From: Axinella damicornis
Lineage: Eukaryota; Porifera; Demospongiae; Axinellida; Axinellidae
DNA length: 64,000 bases
NCBI GenBank assembly: GCA_963931865.1
Contig: OZ007511.1
Coordinates: forward strand, 12,498,081 to 12,562,080
Direction: 5' to 3'
The position numbers and the translations under genes were made by a program. The notes beneath the pieces are model-generated. The model saw only the letters and a program-made list of their open reading frames with translations. It was not told where the DNA came from and made no database searches. The stretch's first letter is position 1. The number at the start of each line of letters is the position of its first letter. This document shows, in pieces, positions 22,779 through 37,800 of this stretch.

Positions 22779-23067
22779 CTGGATAGAGAGAAGTCACATG
22801 ACATCATATGTACCACCATGGTGTGACGATGACATTGACAGTATTCCACACTGACACATGGTGGTATGATGTAATCAACAACATATCTGCATGCCGCACA
22901 CTATTGCTAAGCATTGACACATGGCTGCATGAGGATGTCATTGAGGGTATCCTAGATTGGACAGACGCTGCACATGATACCACAGCGGGCACGGTGGTAC
23001 AGAGGGGGGAGGAGAGAGGGAGGGAGGGAGGATGGAGGGAAGAAGAGGAAGGGAGGGATGGAGGGAA

Positions 23068-23101
<34 letters not shown>

Positions 23102-25668
23102 AGGGAGAGAGGGAGGGAGAGAGGGAGGGAGAGGAAGGGAGGGAGTGAGGGAGGGAATAGGGAGGGAGGATGGAGGGAGAGAGGGAGGGGGAGAGGGAGG
23201 GAGGGAGGGAGGGAGGGAGGGAGGGAGGGAGGGAGGGAGGGAGGGAGGGAGGGAGGGAGGGAGGGAGGGAGGGAGGGAGGGAGGGAGAGAGAGAGAGGGG
23301 GGGGACAGAGGGACAGATGCAGGGGCAGGGAGTAATCACGATAGCTGGGCAAGCCATGGACAGGTACATCAACTTACAGTGTGTCCCAGATGATCGTTCT
23401 AAAAGCAGCCCTTTGGATGTTCTGTATGTTGCAGTGGCCCAGATCCCTGTGTGCAGGAGAGTGAGCATAGGCAGGGTGAGGGGACAGCACAGATATATAC
23501 AGTGGATTGCACTTCCATTCGAACATAAAAATTGTTACGTTGTCGCTGAGATCACATGCCATAACCATTCTCCATTGCAAGTCAAGTGAATGTGGAGCCT
23601 TTCATCCATATACCGTAGTGTCCCGCTAATACGCCCCTAGCCTTGTTCCCAGGCCCGAGACGGCGAGGAGAAAAGGGCCTGGTTTCCGCATGCGCTAACT
23701 AGCGGTGGAATTCCACCGGCACCGTGGACGTTCGATTATGTTTGTACACTTGTGACGTCGAAGTGGATAACGTGATCCGTACAGTAAACTAGCTAGCGAG
23801 TACTAAGTTGTGGCGTGCGTTACAACAGCTCTCGATCGTACTCTCCTATGTCCTCAGGTGGCAAGGCGCTCCTGAATTGAGCTAGAACAGTGACTTGCGA
23901 TTGAACGATGGGATGTTTTTGTGTGGCTATCATCGTACCGACCGGGTGGAGTCAGTATGCTACCAGACTCTTCCGTTTGTTTTGAATAAAGAATGTCCGG
24001 TAAGTCTGTTGCTGGCGGCAGTGCAATTGTGGTTGTGTCGCCCCTCATCTCGCGGATCGAGGACCAGTGTAGCAAAATAGGTAGCGTCACACCCTCGACT
24101 ATGTGACTACGGAGACGTCATTTGCAACCTCCCCCTTATGAATACGTGTTACTGTTACAGATAATTAAGCGCATGCGCAAACAGTGGAAACCAGCCCCTT
24201 TTCTCCTCGCCGTCTCGGGCCTGGGAACGAGGCTAATACGCCCCCTTCCAAAATACGCCCTCCACCCTCAAGTTCCTGCACAGGGTAGTGTTTGACTCAT
24301 TTTAACGCCCCCTGGTGAGCGTCTTCTGGAACATACGTCCACAACTTCAAGCCAGTCTAGTCAACGTCGGTAGTCACCGTTGACGTCCACGATACAAGTC
24401 ATCTCGCTGCCACTCTTCTGCAAGAAATACCAGGAAATGTCCCGTGGTACATGACTGACAACACTGCTGTTCTTGAGGATGGCTACAGCAAAGTCGTCGT
24501 GAATGTTATGGCCGTCGCGTTGAAGTGGCAGCTCTCCTCGCCAATGTAGGGAGACCACGCATGATGACCACGAACAGTGGCGATCGTTTGTACTTTTGTA
24601 ACTGTGAACATGAATCTTGGCAGTGTCGTCATAGTTTGTGTAGTAGAAAAAAGTATTTGAGGGGGCGTATAGTCGAGACTAGTCGCATATTCGAAAATAC
24701 GCCCCCTCCCCACTTTGGGCTGGATGTAATATACAAAATGGAGGGGGGGGGGGGGGGTATTAATGGGACACTACGCATTCAGTCTTAATCAGTAAAATGA
24801 ATATCATTACTGGAAGTGCAATCTGCTGTACTACACACACACACTCACAGAGTATTCAGTGAGTTTACAAGCAATGCCACTCACAAATAGTCCAGGCTAA
24901 GTTCATGAAAGATGAGTCTCTCCAGCACAGTGAAATTATTCCCTCTAAGAGACAAGAGTTTCAGTGATGAGATTGCCCGGAATGTTCTCCGTCCCATCTT
25001 GCTGATGCTGCAGTTCTGCAAGTACCTGTGTAGAGGAGCAGAACCAATGGACTAAAATCACTGATCAATGATCAGGTGACCCAAGGAATGCACATGGCAT
25101 ATCCAGCATAGCGTGAAGTTTTCACGAGGTACAAATCTTTTGTACAAGCTGTAACAATGAGTTGGTGGATGCAATCGGATTCTGCCGAAGTATCCACAAA
25201 GTGAGAGCAAAAGCAGGGCACGAGGCAGCATTCTGAAAGTGAGTTTACTGGAGTATCCAAGAGTATCCAGTGAGTTTACTGAAGTATCCAATTGCTCTAC
25301 CAGGAGCAGCGTGGTTGCCACTTGATGTGTTCAGAGACATGTCCCATAAATAAACCACAACAGCCACACATACTATTGCAGGAATGTCGGCACATTCAGT
25401 ATGCCAAGCACATAGGTAATGAAGACTATGGACTACTATCGGCCTGTTGGCCACATCAGTCACTCTGGCTCCATACTAATTTGGACCAGCATTCCTCAGT
25501 AGAGCAAGTTATGTGTATACCATGACATCATAATGACATCATGCTGAGATCCCAAGGATCCAGGAACACTCACAGGTTTCGTATGGACCTTGTGTAGTAC
25601 GTAAAGAAGGTGTGGTTCAGCTCAGGGAAAAAGTTATTGTCCAAATATCTGTGAGAAAGTGTGTGCAT

Positions 25669-25706
<38 letters not shown>

Positions 25707-25760
25707 TGTGTGCGTGCGTGCGTGTGTGTGTGCATGCGAGTGTGTGTGTGTGCATGTGTG

Positions 25761-25803
<43 letters not shown>

Positions 25804-28800
25804 ATGCGTGAGTGTGTGTGTGTGCATGCGTGAGTGTGTGTGTGTGCATGCGTGAGTGTGTGTGTGTGCATGCGTGAGTGTGTGTGTGTGCATGCGTGAG
25901 TGTGTGTGTGTGAGTGATGGGAGAACTATTAGGGAATTTCTCTAGTCGACTAACTGGCTTGCAGATTGTATGACAGGTTGCATAATTGTGAGGAATCGCA
26001 GAATGCCATCAAAATTAGCTGTACACAGACCAAATTTCTTCACTGACAACACGGAGACCAAAAATGAATTGGCTCAAACACACTATCATATGGAATAAGA
26101 CTGGCCCTCTTGACTAGCTTAGTTCAGTTGATCGGTGGTCTAACTGTTTAGGACCTAGCCTCAAGAGATTACAAGAGAATACTACAGATTACTGGAGTCA
26201 TCCACAGTAAGACTATGAGTGGACTCACAGTGTGGTAAGAGACAGGAAGTTATCCTGTCTGAGAGCACGAGGATGCAATGTAGTAGAGATTACTGGAGAG
26301 ATTACTAGAGATTACTAGAAATTACTAGAGAATACTACAGATTACTGGAGTCATCCACAGTAAGAACTCCCAGTGTGGTAACAGACAGGAAGTTATCCTG
26401 TCTGAGAGCACGAGGATGCAATGTAGTAGAGGTGATTACTAGAAAATACTAGAGATTACTGGAGTCATCCACAGTAAGAACTCACAGCGTGGTAAGAGAC
26501 AGGAAGTTATCCTGTCTGAGAGCACGAGCATGCAACGTAGTAGAAGTCAACCCACAGGATGACAGCTCTCTAGAGGGATGCAAGGGAAGGGGGAGGGGAG
26601 GGCGGCAAGGAGGGAGGAGACGGGACGAGGGAGGGAAGGGGAGGAGGGAAGGGGGGAAGGAGGGAGGAGAGGGATAAGGGGAGTGGAGGGGGGATGAGGG
26701 AGGAGGAAGGGGGGAGAGGGGGGGAGAGGGGGGAGAGGGGGGGGGGGGGGGGATGAGGGAGGGAGGAAGGGAAGGGGGACGAGGGAGGGAGGAAGAGAAG
26801 GGGGAGGGGGACGAGGGAGGAGAGGGAAGACGGAGGGGAGGGGGGACAAGGGAGGGGGAGAGGGAAGGATGGAGGGGGAGGGGGAGGAGGAGGGACGAGA
26901 AGAGCGTATACTCACATAATTGCTACATAACTGGAATTACTAGGACTAGTTTTGTCCCATATAGAAACTTCTCTTAAGAAGTGAGAGAAATTCTGGGACA
27001 GAAGACACAGTGAGGGCACGATTGAACAGAGCTGCTTACAGAGTTGAAATCCCATTAGTATCATCAAATGCACCGACTTCAAGCCGGCCAAGTGGGTTGT
27101 TGTTGAATCGGCTGGAATCGGCTGGCGGAGAGAGGCAGATGTATACGTTCATTGTGCATGCTTACTGAGTTTCCATTGCAAAAAAGAATAGGAAGGAAAG
27201 ATAGAGGGGAGAGAGGAGGAACACGAAGGAAGAGGGGAAGAGGAGGGAGGAGGAGGTAAGGGGAAGAGGGAGGAGGAAGAGGGAAAGAGAAGGGAAGGAA
27301 GAGGGAAGGGGGGAGGAGAAGGGGACAAGGAGAGGAGGAGGGGAAGGAAGGGAAGAGGGGAGGAGGAGGGGGGATGAGGGGGAAGAGAGGAGGAGGAGGG
27401 GATGACGGGGAAGAGGGGAGTAGGGGGGAGGTGAGGGGAAGGAAGGGAAGAGGGAAGGAGGAGGGGAGGAAGGCAGAGGGGAGGAGGAGGAGGCGGCGAA
27501 ACCAGGAGGGAGGCTCACAGCTCAGATATCGTTTGAGTATAGGCCAGTCCTCTGGGAGGAGCTCTGAATATCGTTTGAGTATAGGCCAGTCCTCTGGGAG
27601 GAGCTCTGAAGTAGTTGTAGGAGAGATCCAGCACTGTCAGCTCCAGGCTCGTGAACACGTCCTCCGGTAGCTCTCTCAACCAGTTATGACTGAGGTGCCT
27701 GGGAACAAGAGGGAGCAGCAGTTAGTATGGCCCTATGCATGATGACATCTTAATGACACCACCTCATACATAGATGACATCACCTCATACATAGATGACA
27801 TCACCTCATACATAGATGACATCATAGACAACATCATCAGTGGGCATTGTGCTACCATCTTAGAGCACCATAATAGCAATCACATTCCACGTACGTATAT
27901 ACTAGAGGCCGTGTTGTTGCATCAATGTGTTTCTCAAAATGAGGACGTCAGCTGCAATACATATTGATGCAACAATGTTCACTCCTGATTCCACCATGTG
28001 ACCAGCTGGTATCCTCTGGCTCCATGTGCTCAGATACTACGCGCATGCACGTGGTTTAATTCAGTCTCCTCCTCCTCCTTGCTGGTTTGGCAGCCTAGGG
28101 AATTCTTAATCGCATTTTCCCCCGAGTAAAAATCACAGGTGTTGGCATTCGAATCACACCATAGCGAGCATGTTTACGCTGGGAAGATTAATTAGCAGCA
28201 GGCTTACCATGTGTAAACCAAATTAATCGTAACTGGATTTCACATGGATTATGGACAATTAAGATCCACTATTATGAGTTGCCAAATATAAGCAACTGGT
28301 GTTTGATCAGACGTCAAGATTTAGTGACATCATGACGTTTTGTGTGTCAAAATCACAAATTCTTGTTAATACACAGATGTGCTTACTACTTGTCAAAATC
28401 ACAAATTCTTGTCAATACACAGACGTGCTTACTACTTGTTAATAGTGCCATGCAACACACTGATCGCAATGTTATGTGCCTAGTAGCGGGATCTGCTTAA
28501 TAACCTGTCTCAGAGTTTATGCTATATCACGAGTATCTATTCTTGATATCGCTCCGAACAATAGTATCATCATGACATAGCGTTTATTGGGGCGAGCCTG
28601 AGCGAGCCCCACACTAGCGTGACTTCATTGCGCAGTGCGTGTGTATGTTTGATGTTTGATGTTTGGTGGATCTTGCACTTACCGTAAATCTTAAATCAAC
28701 GAATTTCACTTGCACGTGCACAATAATATTCAAATTCAACGAACCGGCGTCTAGCTATATACCTGTTCGACGAACGATGGCGACAACAAAGGCCGAGACC

Positions 28801-31800
28801 ACTCGTGGACATTGGCTAGCACACCATGAACATACTTCCTCTTCGGTGGCGACACTGACAGAGACGGAGACAGCTTGTGGACCTACATGACCACCCCTGA
28901 TGACCACCCCTGATGACCACCATGGCCGGGGTGACGTTGCTGCTAGCTAGACTGCTTCTAGCTAGCTAGCTAGCTAGCTATTAACACTAACCTGACTCAC
29001 AGTTGCTGTGATGTGCACAAGACTGGAGTGTATGTTTCAAGAGTGCCATAATTTCTGTGCTCATTGCCTGGTCACATTCTGATGACAATGATGTGAATGC
29101 AACTGCCCGTGCATGTCCTGCACGTGCATGCACTTCGCTCAGGCTCGCCCTCCAATGTCCTGCATTCCACTAGTTATTATTACACACGTGCATACAGTTC
29201 ATTCGCACAGGCCCACAGAATACACCATACGCACCGTACGGGATACAACTTCAGCCTACCGGAGGAATGTGTCACCTGGGGGCTGGTATTTCATCAAGCC
29301 ATACCATATATACCACAGGTGGGGAAGCCAGCTGACCACAGGATCAAATTGAGAATAATTTATGCAAATGAGATTAGACCATAATCACATTTTCTCACAG
29401 GTCAGAGTACAAATGTGTTGACAGTGGCCATAAACAGCTGCCAATATACTGGAGCCCTTTTTGATAAACATACCAGCCAATCACATTCTGATGCTATAGT
29501 ATTAAAGGTCACAAACTGTAATGCAAGGGCTGCATTTGGAAGAAAGCGCCTGCCAATGGAATATGACGCAACCACAACATACCCCTTAGGAGATCAGCCA
29601 TTGGCTGAAAGGGCTTGGAGGTGAAAATTAACTGCAGCCTCATGCAATACCAATATGCCAGTCAGTAGTAATTACTGCTGTACTATATAACGATAATGGT
29701 TGCAGTAATCACAACCCACTTAAGTGAGACACTGTACAAGCAAGGCCGTCACCAGACTCCCACAATCCATCCGCAGGGGATCTCAACTTAACACAGAGAG
29801 GAAGACAGATGAAATCCGCCTATACCGCCCCCGCAGCGTTTCATGAAACATTTCTGAAACTAGAGCCTCCACTGAACTAACCATACCCTCACATGTTCTG
29901 GGTCGAGGAACAGATGCACAAAGACTGATTGCACTGTCGTGATCGCCGTCTTGCACTAGCTGCCGTTGGCCGCCATTGCTCAACTTTGACAGTACTTGCA
30001 TGACGTCACATGTTCACTTCTAAACTACGCCTCAAAGTGAGAGTAAAGCAGGCATGTGTGGAGGGGTAAAGCAAAGCAACAGGTGTGATTCCAACCAGGG
30101 ACTTTTGTTCCACAGTCAAATGCTTTAACCACTTGGCCACAAGTCACTCCAAGTAGCTACAAGTATAGGTAGGTATCCCAGGGACAGTATACTGTTTCAC
30201 AAAAGACAGCGCTGTTTTACAGAAGACGTGACCATTATCCCAACAATTTTGGCACCAGCCAATTTTCCCGGCTAACCTGATTACCGACTGCTGGCAGTAA
30301 ACACAGAAGAACCCACTATGAGGGAGAAGCTGCCCAACTGTCTGTAACACACCCATGAAAGTTGGCAACAACCTCCACACAACATTCAACAAAGCTGCCG
30401 TGCGCAAGGCAAGAAGCTCGACAATCTCTCCCACTTAGTAACACATGAAACATGTTCATTTCAAAGGGCTGGTTGTGCAGCATTGTAATTCAAACAGGAA
30501 ATGCCAGCTACTTGTAGGTGGGGGGTAATTATCATCATTAGGGTAACATGTCAGTTCGTAGACAGTTTGGCTCCACCTAGCAGGCACCCCCAGGGTTGAT
30601 TATTACTGAAGCTACTCTCATTCCCAGACCATGTGCTACGGATCTGGGAACGAGACCAGTAAAACAAAATGGCTCCTACATCTCTCACCTAGAGACAGCA
30701 ATTCCTAAACCACCAGATATCCATGGTAACAGTTGCATAATCAGGACAACCAGTCCATGGATCTTTGGGCATTGAAGCCAACTATATGTTACTAAAGATA
30801 CTTGATCAGCAGCCATGAATCTCTCTCCTAAACACACTCTAGGCAATGGTAAGGGGTTTTGAGCAAGCAACAGTCCAGTAAACTTCTACAAACTTCTAGT
30901 AATCTCTAGTAATCTTCAGTAATGTAACAGGCTGCTTATGGGATGTTTCAATGTACACTGATGGGTCAAGGGACAGGTGACTTGTTTTGCGCTTGTTTGC
31001 ACTACACGATGTTGCTCTCACTCAGCGCAGCTGGGACAATGGCGCTAATTGGTGGGCATGTACCAGGTGGCTTATGGGATGAAGCTATAGTGGACATTGA
31101 GACATTAAAGTTGGTTTCGTCCCCTTGGTTACTGCACCAGGCACCCCAGCTGTGTCACCAAATGTTATATCCCTGTACACAACATGTAGTCTTGACTTTC
31201 GTCTCTTGCGGTCATTACCATAGCAACACCTCATTATTGATACACGGGTGTGCTAGGAGTTCAATAGTGAGTTAATAGGAGGTGCCGTAATGACGGCCAT
31301 GGTGAAAACCCGGACTGGACTGGACCGGACCGGACTGACCAGAAGTAGTAACTAGTGTTTCCACGTGTAGAGAAAATAGCTTACTTGGATCCTGAAGTAG
31401 CCATTGCGAGTAGCCATTGCGGCATCGCCTCGTGCAGGGAAGTCAGAGAACAGTTTAGTCTCGCAAGTTGGCTGATTTGCACAGTATTTTGAAGCCATGA
31501 AGCGTTAGCGAGGTAGCCGCGCGGGTCCAAGTCTGCCGGTAGCGACGACCCCCGTATTCGAGGATGATTTGAAGGAGGCAGCCAGGCATTTGTTGGCGTT
31601 TCACGGTGCTAGGTAAGTCAGAGAGTTGGGCCAAGCGAGTGTGAGTAATCTATACTACAAAAACATTGAGTACTAGTTACTCTACTGTCCGTGAGACTCG
31701 CCCCTTGCTCTGCTAGCTACAAGCTTGACATAAAACGCAATGCTAACTACAAATGCAGTAGCAATACAGACAGTACCTTTGCTGAAGCTCTTCGGGTCCC

Positions 31801-34800
31801 ACGAAACTCCTCCGGCAATTGTCTGCAAGTGCTACTTGTAATAGTTGACAAAACATCGTTTAGCTAGTCGCTCTACAATAATTATTGCTATTTCACTTCC
31901 GGTCGGTCCGGTCCGGTCCGGTCCGGTCCGTTGATTCTAACAGCCACCAATGATTGCACCAAAACAAACCACTCATAGCTGTTGAGAGACAAGAGTGAGC
32001 TTTTGAAACTTCGTTGGAGTGCCCACCTGAGGCTTGAGACAATGGAGTCTGTGCTGAAATGGCCTGAAGCATTGTTACAGCAGAACTGGCTTATGCTGCT
32101 CCTTCTTTGTAGTGGGCAAATATATTGGGTCTTGGGGGCACCTTTAGTGGAGAGGCGTCGATCCTACTAAGAACGTCTACGGTATTGACTTGCCTACAAT
32201 ATCCAAGGTGCCATTATGCCCTCTATAGAGACGTTCCACTGTATATAGCGACCATGTATTCCTGGTCTGCCACAAGCTGTAGCTTCATCGGTCGGAAGAT
32301 CCGGACAAGTATCTGATCTGGAACTGCGCTCTGCCAATGCAGCAGCACTGCAGACTCAGTGGAGTCTCGGCAATTAGGCCTATCAATTCCTGTGGCTGGG
32401 AAATCTGATTAGCCAGTCAGAGCACTCCTCCCACACACAATGAGAGACAAAGGGCAGTATGTAGCTAAGCAACTCTCTCTGATTGTCTCCAGACACAGAA
32501 GCTTTGAAACTCACAGAGTGGAGCGCGCTTCCGAATTTGACAATTAAGCACGGTGATTTTTTTTTACACTCCATGAAATGTACACTATGATGATATGCCA
32601 GAGGGTTGCTTAACTACTTACTGCATACTGAAAATCAGTTGTCTTGTGAAGAGATCTGCCACTCCAGGAGAGATGGCACTTGGGGGGGGGGGGGGGGGGG
32701 GGGGGGTTGGGTTGGTCAATGAACTTCCAACAGACTTCTGAATCTCCGGTGTTGGGTGACACAACTAAGATTACATCATCGCTATAGCCTGAGGCACAAC
32801 GTCCATTATCATACCTATAGGCACAACATTCATTATCATAAGATGGACGACCAGTCACAACTGGATTTTCCAGTCAGCAGAGAGCACGTTCACATACCTT
32901 CCAGTGTCAGAGAACAGAGATAAAGGCTAGACTAAACACAATACTGACCTTCAACCAATCGTACGATCCTCAGGTCAAACCATCCAGACCAATAAAACAC
33001 TAGAACAACCAAGTCCCAACACAGACAGTAATCCAATTGTTTCTTACTAAGTTAGGGTTACCTTCCGCTCACAACAGCTGCCAACAGGTGCGCTGGCATG
33101 CCATGTCTCATCCAGAATATAAACAACAGTAGCCGTTATTCGGGCCACTCAGCTGCAAGCCCGTTATGTAGCCTCGTTCCCAGGCCTTCTACAACTCCAG
33201 TTTTGGATCGCTTGCAGTATGCCAAAACGGTGGGGGAAGGGAATCTTCTCACGTGATACGTGGCGCGACCGTCATACATCGTCACGCCTCATATCAACAG
33301 TCAGTCACGTACGAGACTGATCTTGCATTCTGTGCTAGCTACGTAAATGGGACAAGCGCCAACTGAGAGCTACACCGAGCATATAAAGCATACCTAGGCT
33401 ACAAGGCATGACTCCAGAGGGCTGCCGAGTGACAAACGTGAAAATGCCCAGGAGCTACAAATCTCTGAGAAATTAAGTCGATCACATGCATTTAGATCGA
33501 CTGAGTCATCACACACACAGTTCCTACTCCTGCATGCACAGCGGAGGTATGTGTAAATGCGGAAGCTGCACAACCAACCCAGCCAGCAGGCTGCCAGATT
33601 CTGCTGACAATGGCCTTAAGTGGCCCAAGCCACACAAACTGGAATCCTAGAGTATGCATACCCACTGGCTTCCACAAGCCTTGTCTTTGAGGATGTTGAG
33701 GTTCGATCTGCCCTAGGGTCAACTACACCAAACGTAGTTACCACACAATTCCCCATCACTATACTGGCCATGTGTGTGTGTTTGTGTTGTGCTGGGTTTC
33801 CAACCAACCTGCTTTACAACAAGGCAGTCAAAGGTAGGCACCAATTGGTGGGAAAGTGTCTGCCTTGAGATAATTTTACTCCAACATGTCAATTAAAATC
33901 CCTGTGGTCATTGGAGTATGGACCCAGCTGTTTGCCATTATTAGGAAATGAGTTGGTGTGTTGGTGGAACAGAAAGGAGGAAGCTACATACCAACCAAGG
34001 TTTGGCAATCTCTGACCACTTCTACTACAAATTATGTCATCATATTTCTCCATTGTATCCTCCAGTCAGGCTGCTACGATAGTTCCATAAATAAAGCAAG
34101 CCTAGAATACCATGTAGAATTTTGCGCAGAATTCAAAGACATTTGAGCTAAAGTCCTCAAACATATTATATGGCTAGTACTGACATGTGATACAACCCTA
34201 CATTCAACAATACGCTCAAGAAAAATATCAATGTTGTGCATTCATATCTGGCCGTAGTCTAGCCATTCATTAACCCTCACCAGCTTCCCCCTAATTTCTA
34301 ATTACGGGTGAACGCTTGGCATTTTGAATTTTGATCCCATAATATGTACAACACCTCAATTGGCTGACATCTGAGAGCGCTACCTGCACTGGACAAATAA
34401 GGTCTTGCAGACCATAGCTCAGTAAAGGGTCTACTAGAGCGGAACGCCAGGTATGTTCACTACTACACGGAGTTCAAAGACAGCCTCAATACACCCTAGA
34501 CTGTGTGGGGATGTACAAGTACACTTGTATCCATGGCAATAGCATTAACCAATCAAATTCACATTACCTGGAGATTTGCTAAAAGCCTATGGGATGTCTA
34601 AAAAGCCTATTCTTGGCGAGGTCATTAACAAGCATTTCATAGGGATTAAATAAGGCCCTCTGATTGGTTGAATCTATTACCACAATAATAGTATAAGTCC
34701 ATTGAAATGTCTAATAATATAACTCACAGAAGTTGTAGGCTGAACAAGTTGCTTCGAGCAAAGGTCGCATTTCCAACAAAACTTATTCTGTTCCTACGGA

Positions 34801-34805
34801 GATCG

Positions 34806-34857
<52 letters not shown>

Positions 34858-37800
34858 ACAAAAGTTAAACAATTACAGTTGGCCACGTAACTTCATCCCA
34901 TCTCCGCTTTCACATGTATGCACACACACGCCAGCATCCATCTTGAACCAGCCAAGTTCATACACACAGTCAAATAACCCTGTAGTCGTCTTTACCCTCT
35001 CCGAAGGGATCCGTTCCACCACTTCATCCATTCTAGCATCCAGAGAGAATCAGCAATGAAAATTTTTGATGCCTTGAATGATAATTTTGACGCAGACCCA
35101 TCACTGCCTGACAGGCAGTCACGACAACAACTCGCAGTGCATATTGATGTCGTCCAAATGCAATCTCCTTGGGCAGCTCCCCATCATCAATAAGCACATT
35201 CAAGCACGTTCAAGCATGATCAGGTGATTTCCGAAACTCTAGGCTGAGACTGCTCAATGAAATATTGGTTAGCCAGAGCGAGAGTGGCGGCATTGTTCCC
35301 CAATACAGTACCTCATCAATACAGCATAATTATCACCTCATACATCACATCCTATCAATACAGCACCCCATCAAAACAGTACCCCCATCAATAGCCTCGT
35401 TCCCAGGCCGTTCCCACCGCCAGTATTTCATTGCTTCCAGTATCAAATACGGCGGGGGAAGGCCTGGGAGATCTGGTCACGTGCGATGATGTCAAGTAGA
35501 CAGACGGTAGACACACAGGGGGCAGTGCCGAACTGTTATAATACCTGTTTCGCATTGATCCGTCCCCGGCGTTGTGAACAACGAATGGTATTGATCGTCT
35601 GCCTTGTGAACGCTCTGACATCCAGCCATTGGACGGACAGTACAACACGTGACCATATCTCCCAGGCCCCCCCCCACCGTATTTGATACCGGAAGCGATC
35701 AAATACTGGCGGTGGGAATGGCCTGAGAACGAGGCTACCCCATCAATACAGTACTCCATCAATATGTCATAATATACCATTTCATACCATTATCACATTA
35801 TACACTACATCCCATTAATACGTCAGACACTAAATATAATACACTGACTCATTGTGATCAAAATACAGCTGTAAAAGGACCCTCTATTGAACGAACAGCT
35901 GGCAGCGGACAGGTGAGCTGATCGCTGATCTGAGCTGATCAGACATCCGCCATTTCGAAACCTTACACGCAGTGTGACACTCGGTGTGTGTCTACATCCC
36001 ATTGCTAGCACCAGCTGTGCTGCTACCACTTCCTGGGCCACCCAGAGATATGACCTCGTAGTCTTGCTATTTCCTTGTGTGTACCCAATCGTACATTCTC
36101 AACCCCCCACCTATATAGATCCTTGCCAATCCTTATATGGGTCTCACAAAGTTGAAGCCGATGAACATGGCAAGGATTGACGACCTCCAAGTTGATAATT
36201 ATCTGAAAGTGCACAACCACCTCAATTCTTTCAAATAGCACGTAAACTTTGTGAAGGAATCACTGGAAGCACTGGAAGCACTCATTAAGCATAGCCTGAA
36301 ATATGAGCACCTCTACACTAATCCCAAGTGTCTGGTCCACTGAAAATGGAAGAATACTTAGCCACACCCATTCCCTGTGACCGACTATATGTCACGATAA
36401 CTATTATGGCAACATAGCACCACTATAATACCAGCCTAGCCAGCATCTGTGAACACACTCCAAATAGTATCTCTGTCCAAAGAAGTATGTAGCAACAAGC
36501 GTCATATTCATCATAGCTTGCACAACGAACCTGGCAATCATGCAAAACTTGAGCTCGGTTATGTTGACCCTAACTAATGTTGCAAGCCCAAATTATCCTC
36601 ACCTTCAGATAGTACCTGCATGATGGAATAATTAGCAACTGCGATGTCTGATCCTGGAAACATGACACTTAGCTCAGACAACATAACCTTTGATAGGGCA
36701 AAGTAGCTGCAAGCATTATACATGGCTGTGTAAATTGAGATACAGGACAGCAGCTTCTTCACACTAAAGGCACAGCTGAGAGCAGAGCATTAGATCATGC
36801 GGCCAAGCACCTTGAGCAATGGTATTCACGACTGATGAGCACAGCTGAGAGCCGAGCATTAGATCATGCGGCTTAGCACCTTGGCCAAGCACCTTGACCA
36901 TTGCACCTTGGCCAAGCACCTTGACCAATGCACCTTGACCAGTGGTATTCATGACTGATGAGCACTGCTGACATGCAGAACTGTTGACGATGCCTCAGTG
37001 CGGTCCGTTCAGTCGATATTCCCTAGTGATTTCTAGTGATCCCTAACCATTAGCAGGCATGTGTCCCCACGTAGGGTTCTCATATCCAGAAATGATACTC
37101 CCACTGTCCATGTATGGTACGCGTTTGACACTGTGGTTCGTAAACCCACTTCCTCTACTCCGCCACATCCATCTCCACAAGATTGACCTATACGAAGCTC
37201 CAGGTTCGGCTGGTATTTCACCTATATATCCACTGCCCTTTAGGGTTTACATGCCCCACAAGGATATGGGATAGACCAAGGAGCCTCAAACACCACCTGG
37301 CCCCAGCTATTATTCAAAACAGGCTACTCAACCACTTTAATCTCACCGCTCACCCTAGCAACCTCAAACCTCATTTTAGGGGGAGTGTCTGGCTTCCCAT
37401 GCTTCTATCAAAACACTAGTGTAAGCGGTTTTGCTGACTACAGAAGCCAAGCTCAGCCATCAACAAAGCCAGATGTGTTAACCCACACACAGCGAAGCAA
37501 CAGTCATCAAGGGGTTAAAAGTTTCTGGTTGGACTATTGGCTATAATAGTGATCCTGACCCTATACAAGCACTTCCTAATCTGAACCTTGAACTGACGCT
37601 AGTCCAGCTGAGAATGAACCATTGGTAGGCGGCACTGTCAGCGCAGTCGTTAGGTAGGGTTGCACAGGCCCCCCCAATTGTTGACGCTACAGATACCTAA
37701 CCAATGCATCAACCAATGCATTAACCATTGCATTACCCATTCCAGTAACCATTGCATTATAAACCCCCAAGCACTTGTCACATCCCCCCCCCCCCCAAGT

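Noticed and set aside
22779..22849. Upstream ATG extending the LGR terminal exon (open to 22849)
   Set aside because: A good acceptor at 22779 restores the LRR exon phase; the extension lacks a signal peptide and is intronic.
31982..32170. 62-codon plus-strand frame with a hydrophobic middle (LLQQNWLMLLLLCSGQIYWV)
   Set aside because: Short and isolated just outside a foldback element; no splice support or homology recognised.
35110..35200. LRR-like peptide GELPKEIAF followed by CACT|GCGAGT on the minus strand
   Set aside because: The LRR spacing is short by about two residues, it would need a GC donor, and no acceptor is visible; at best a dead exon.
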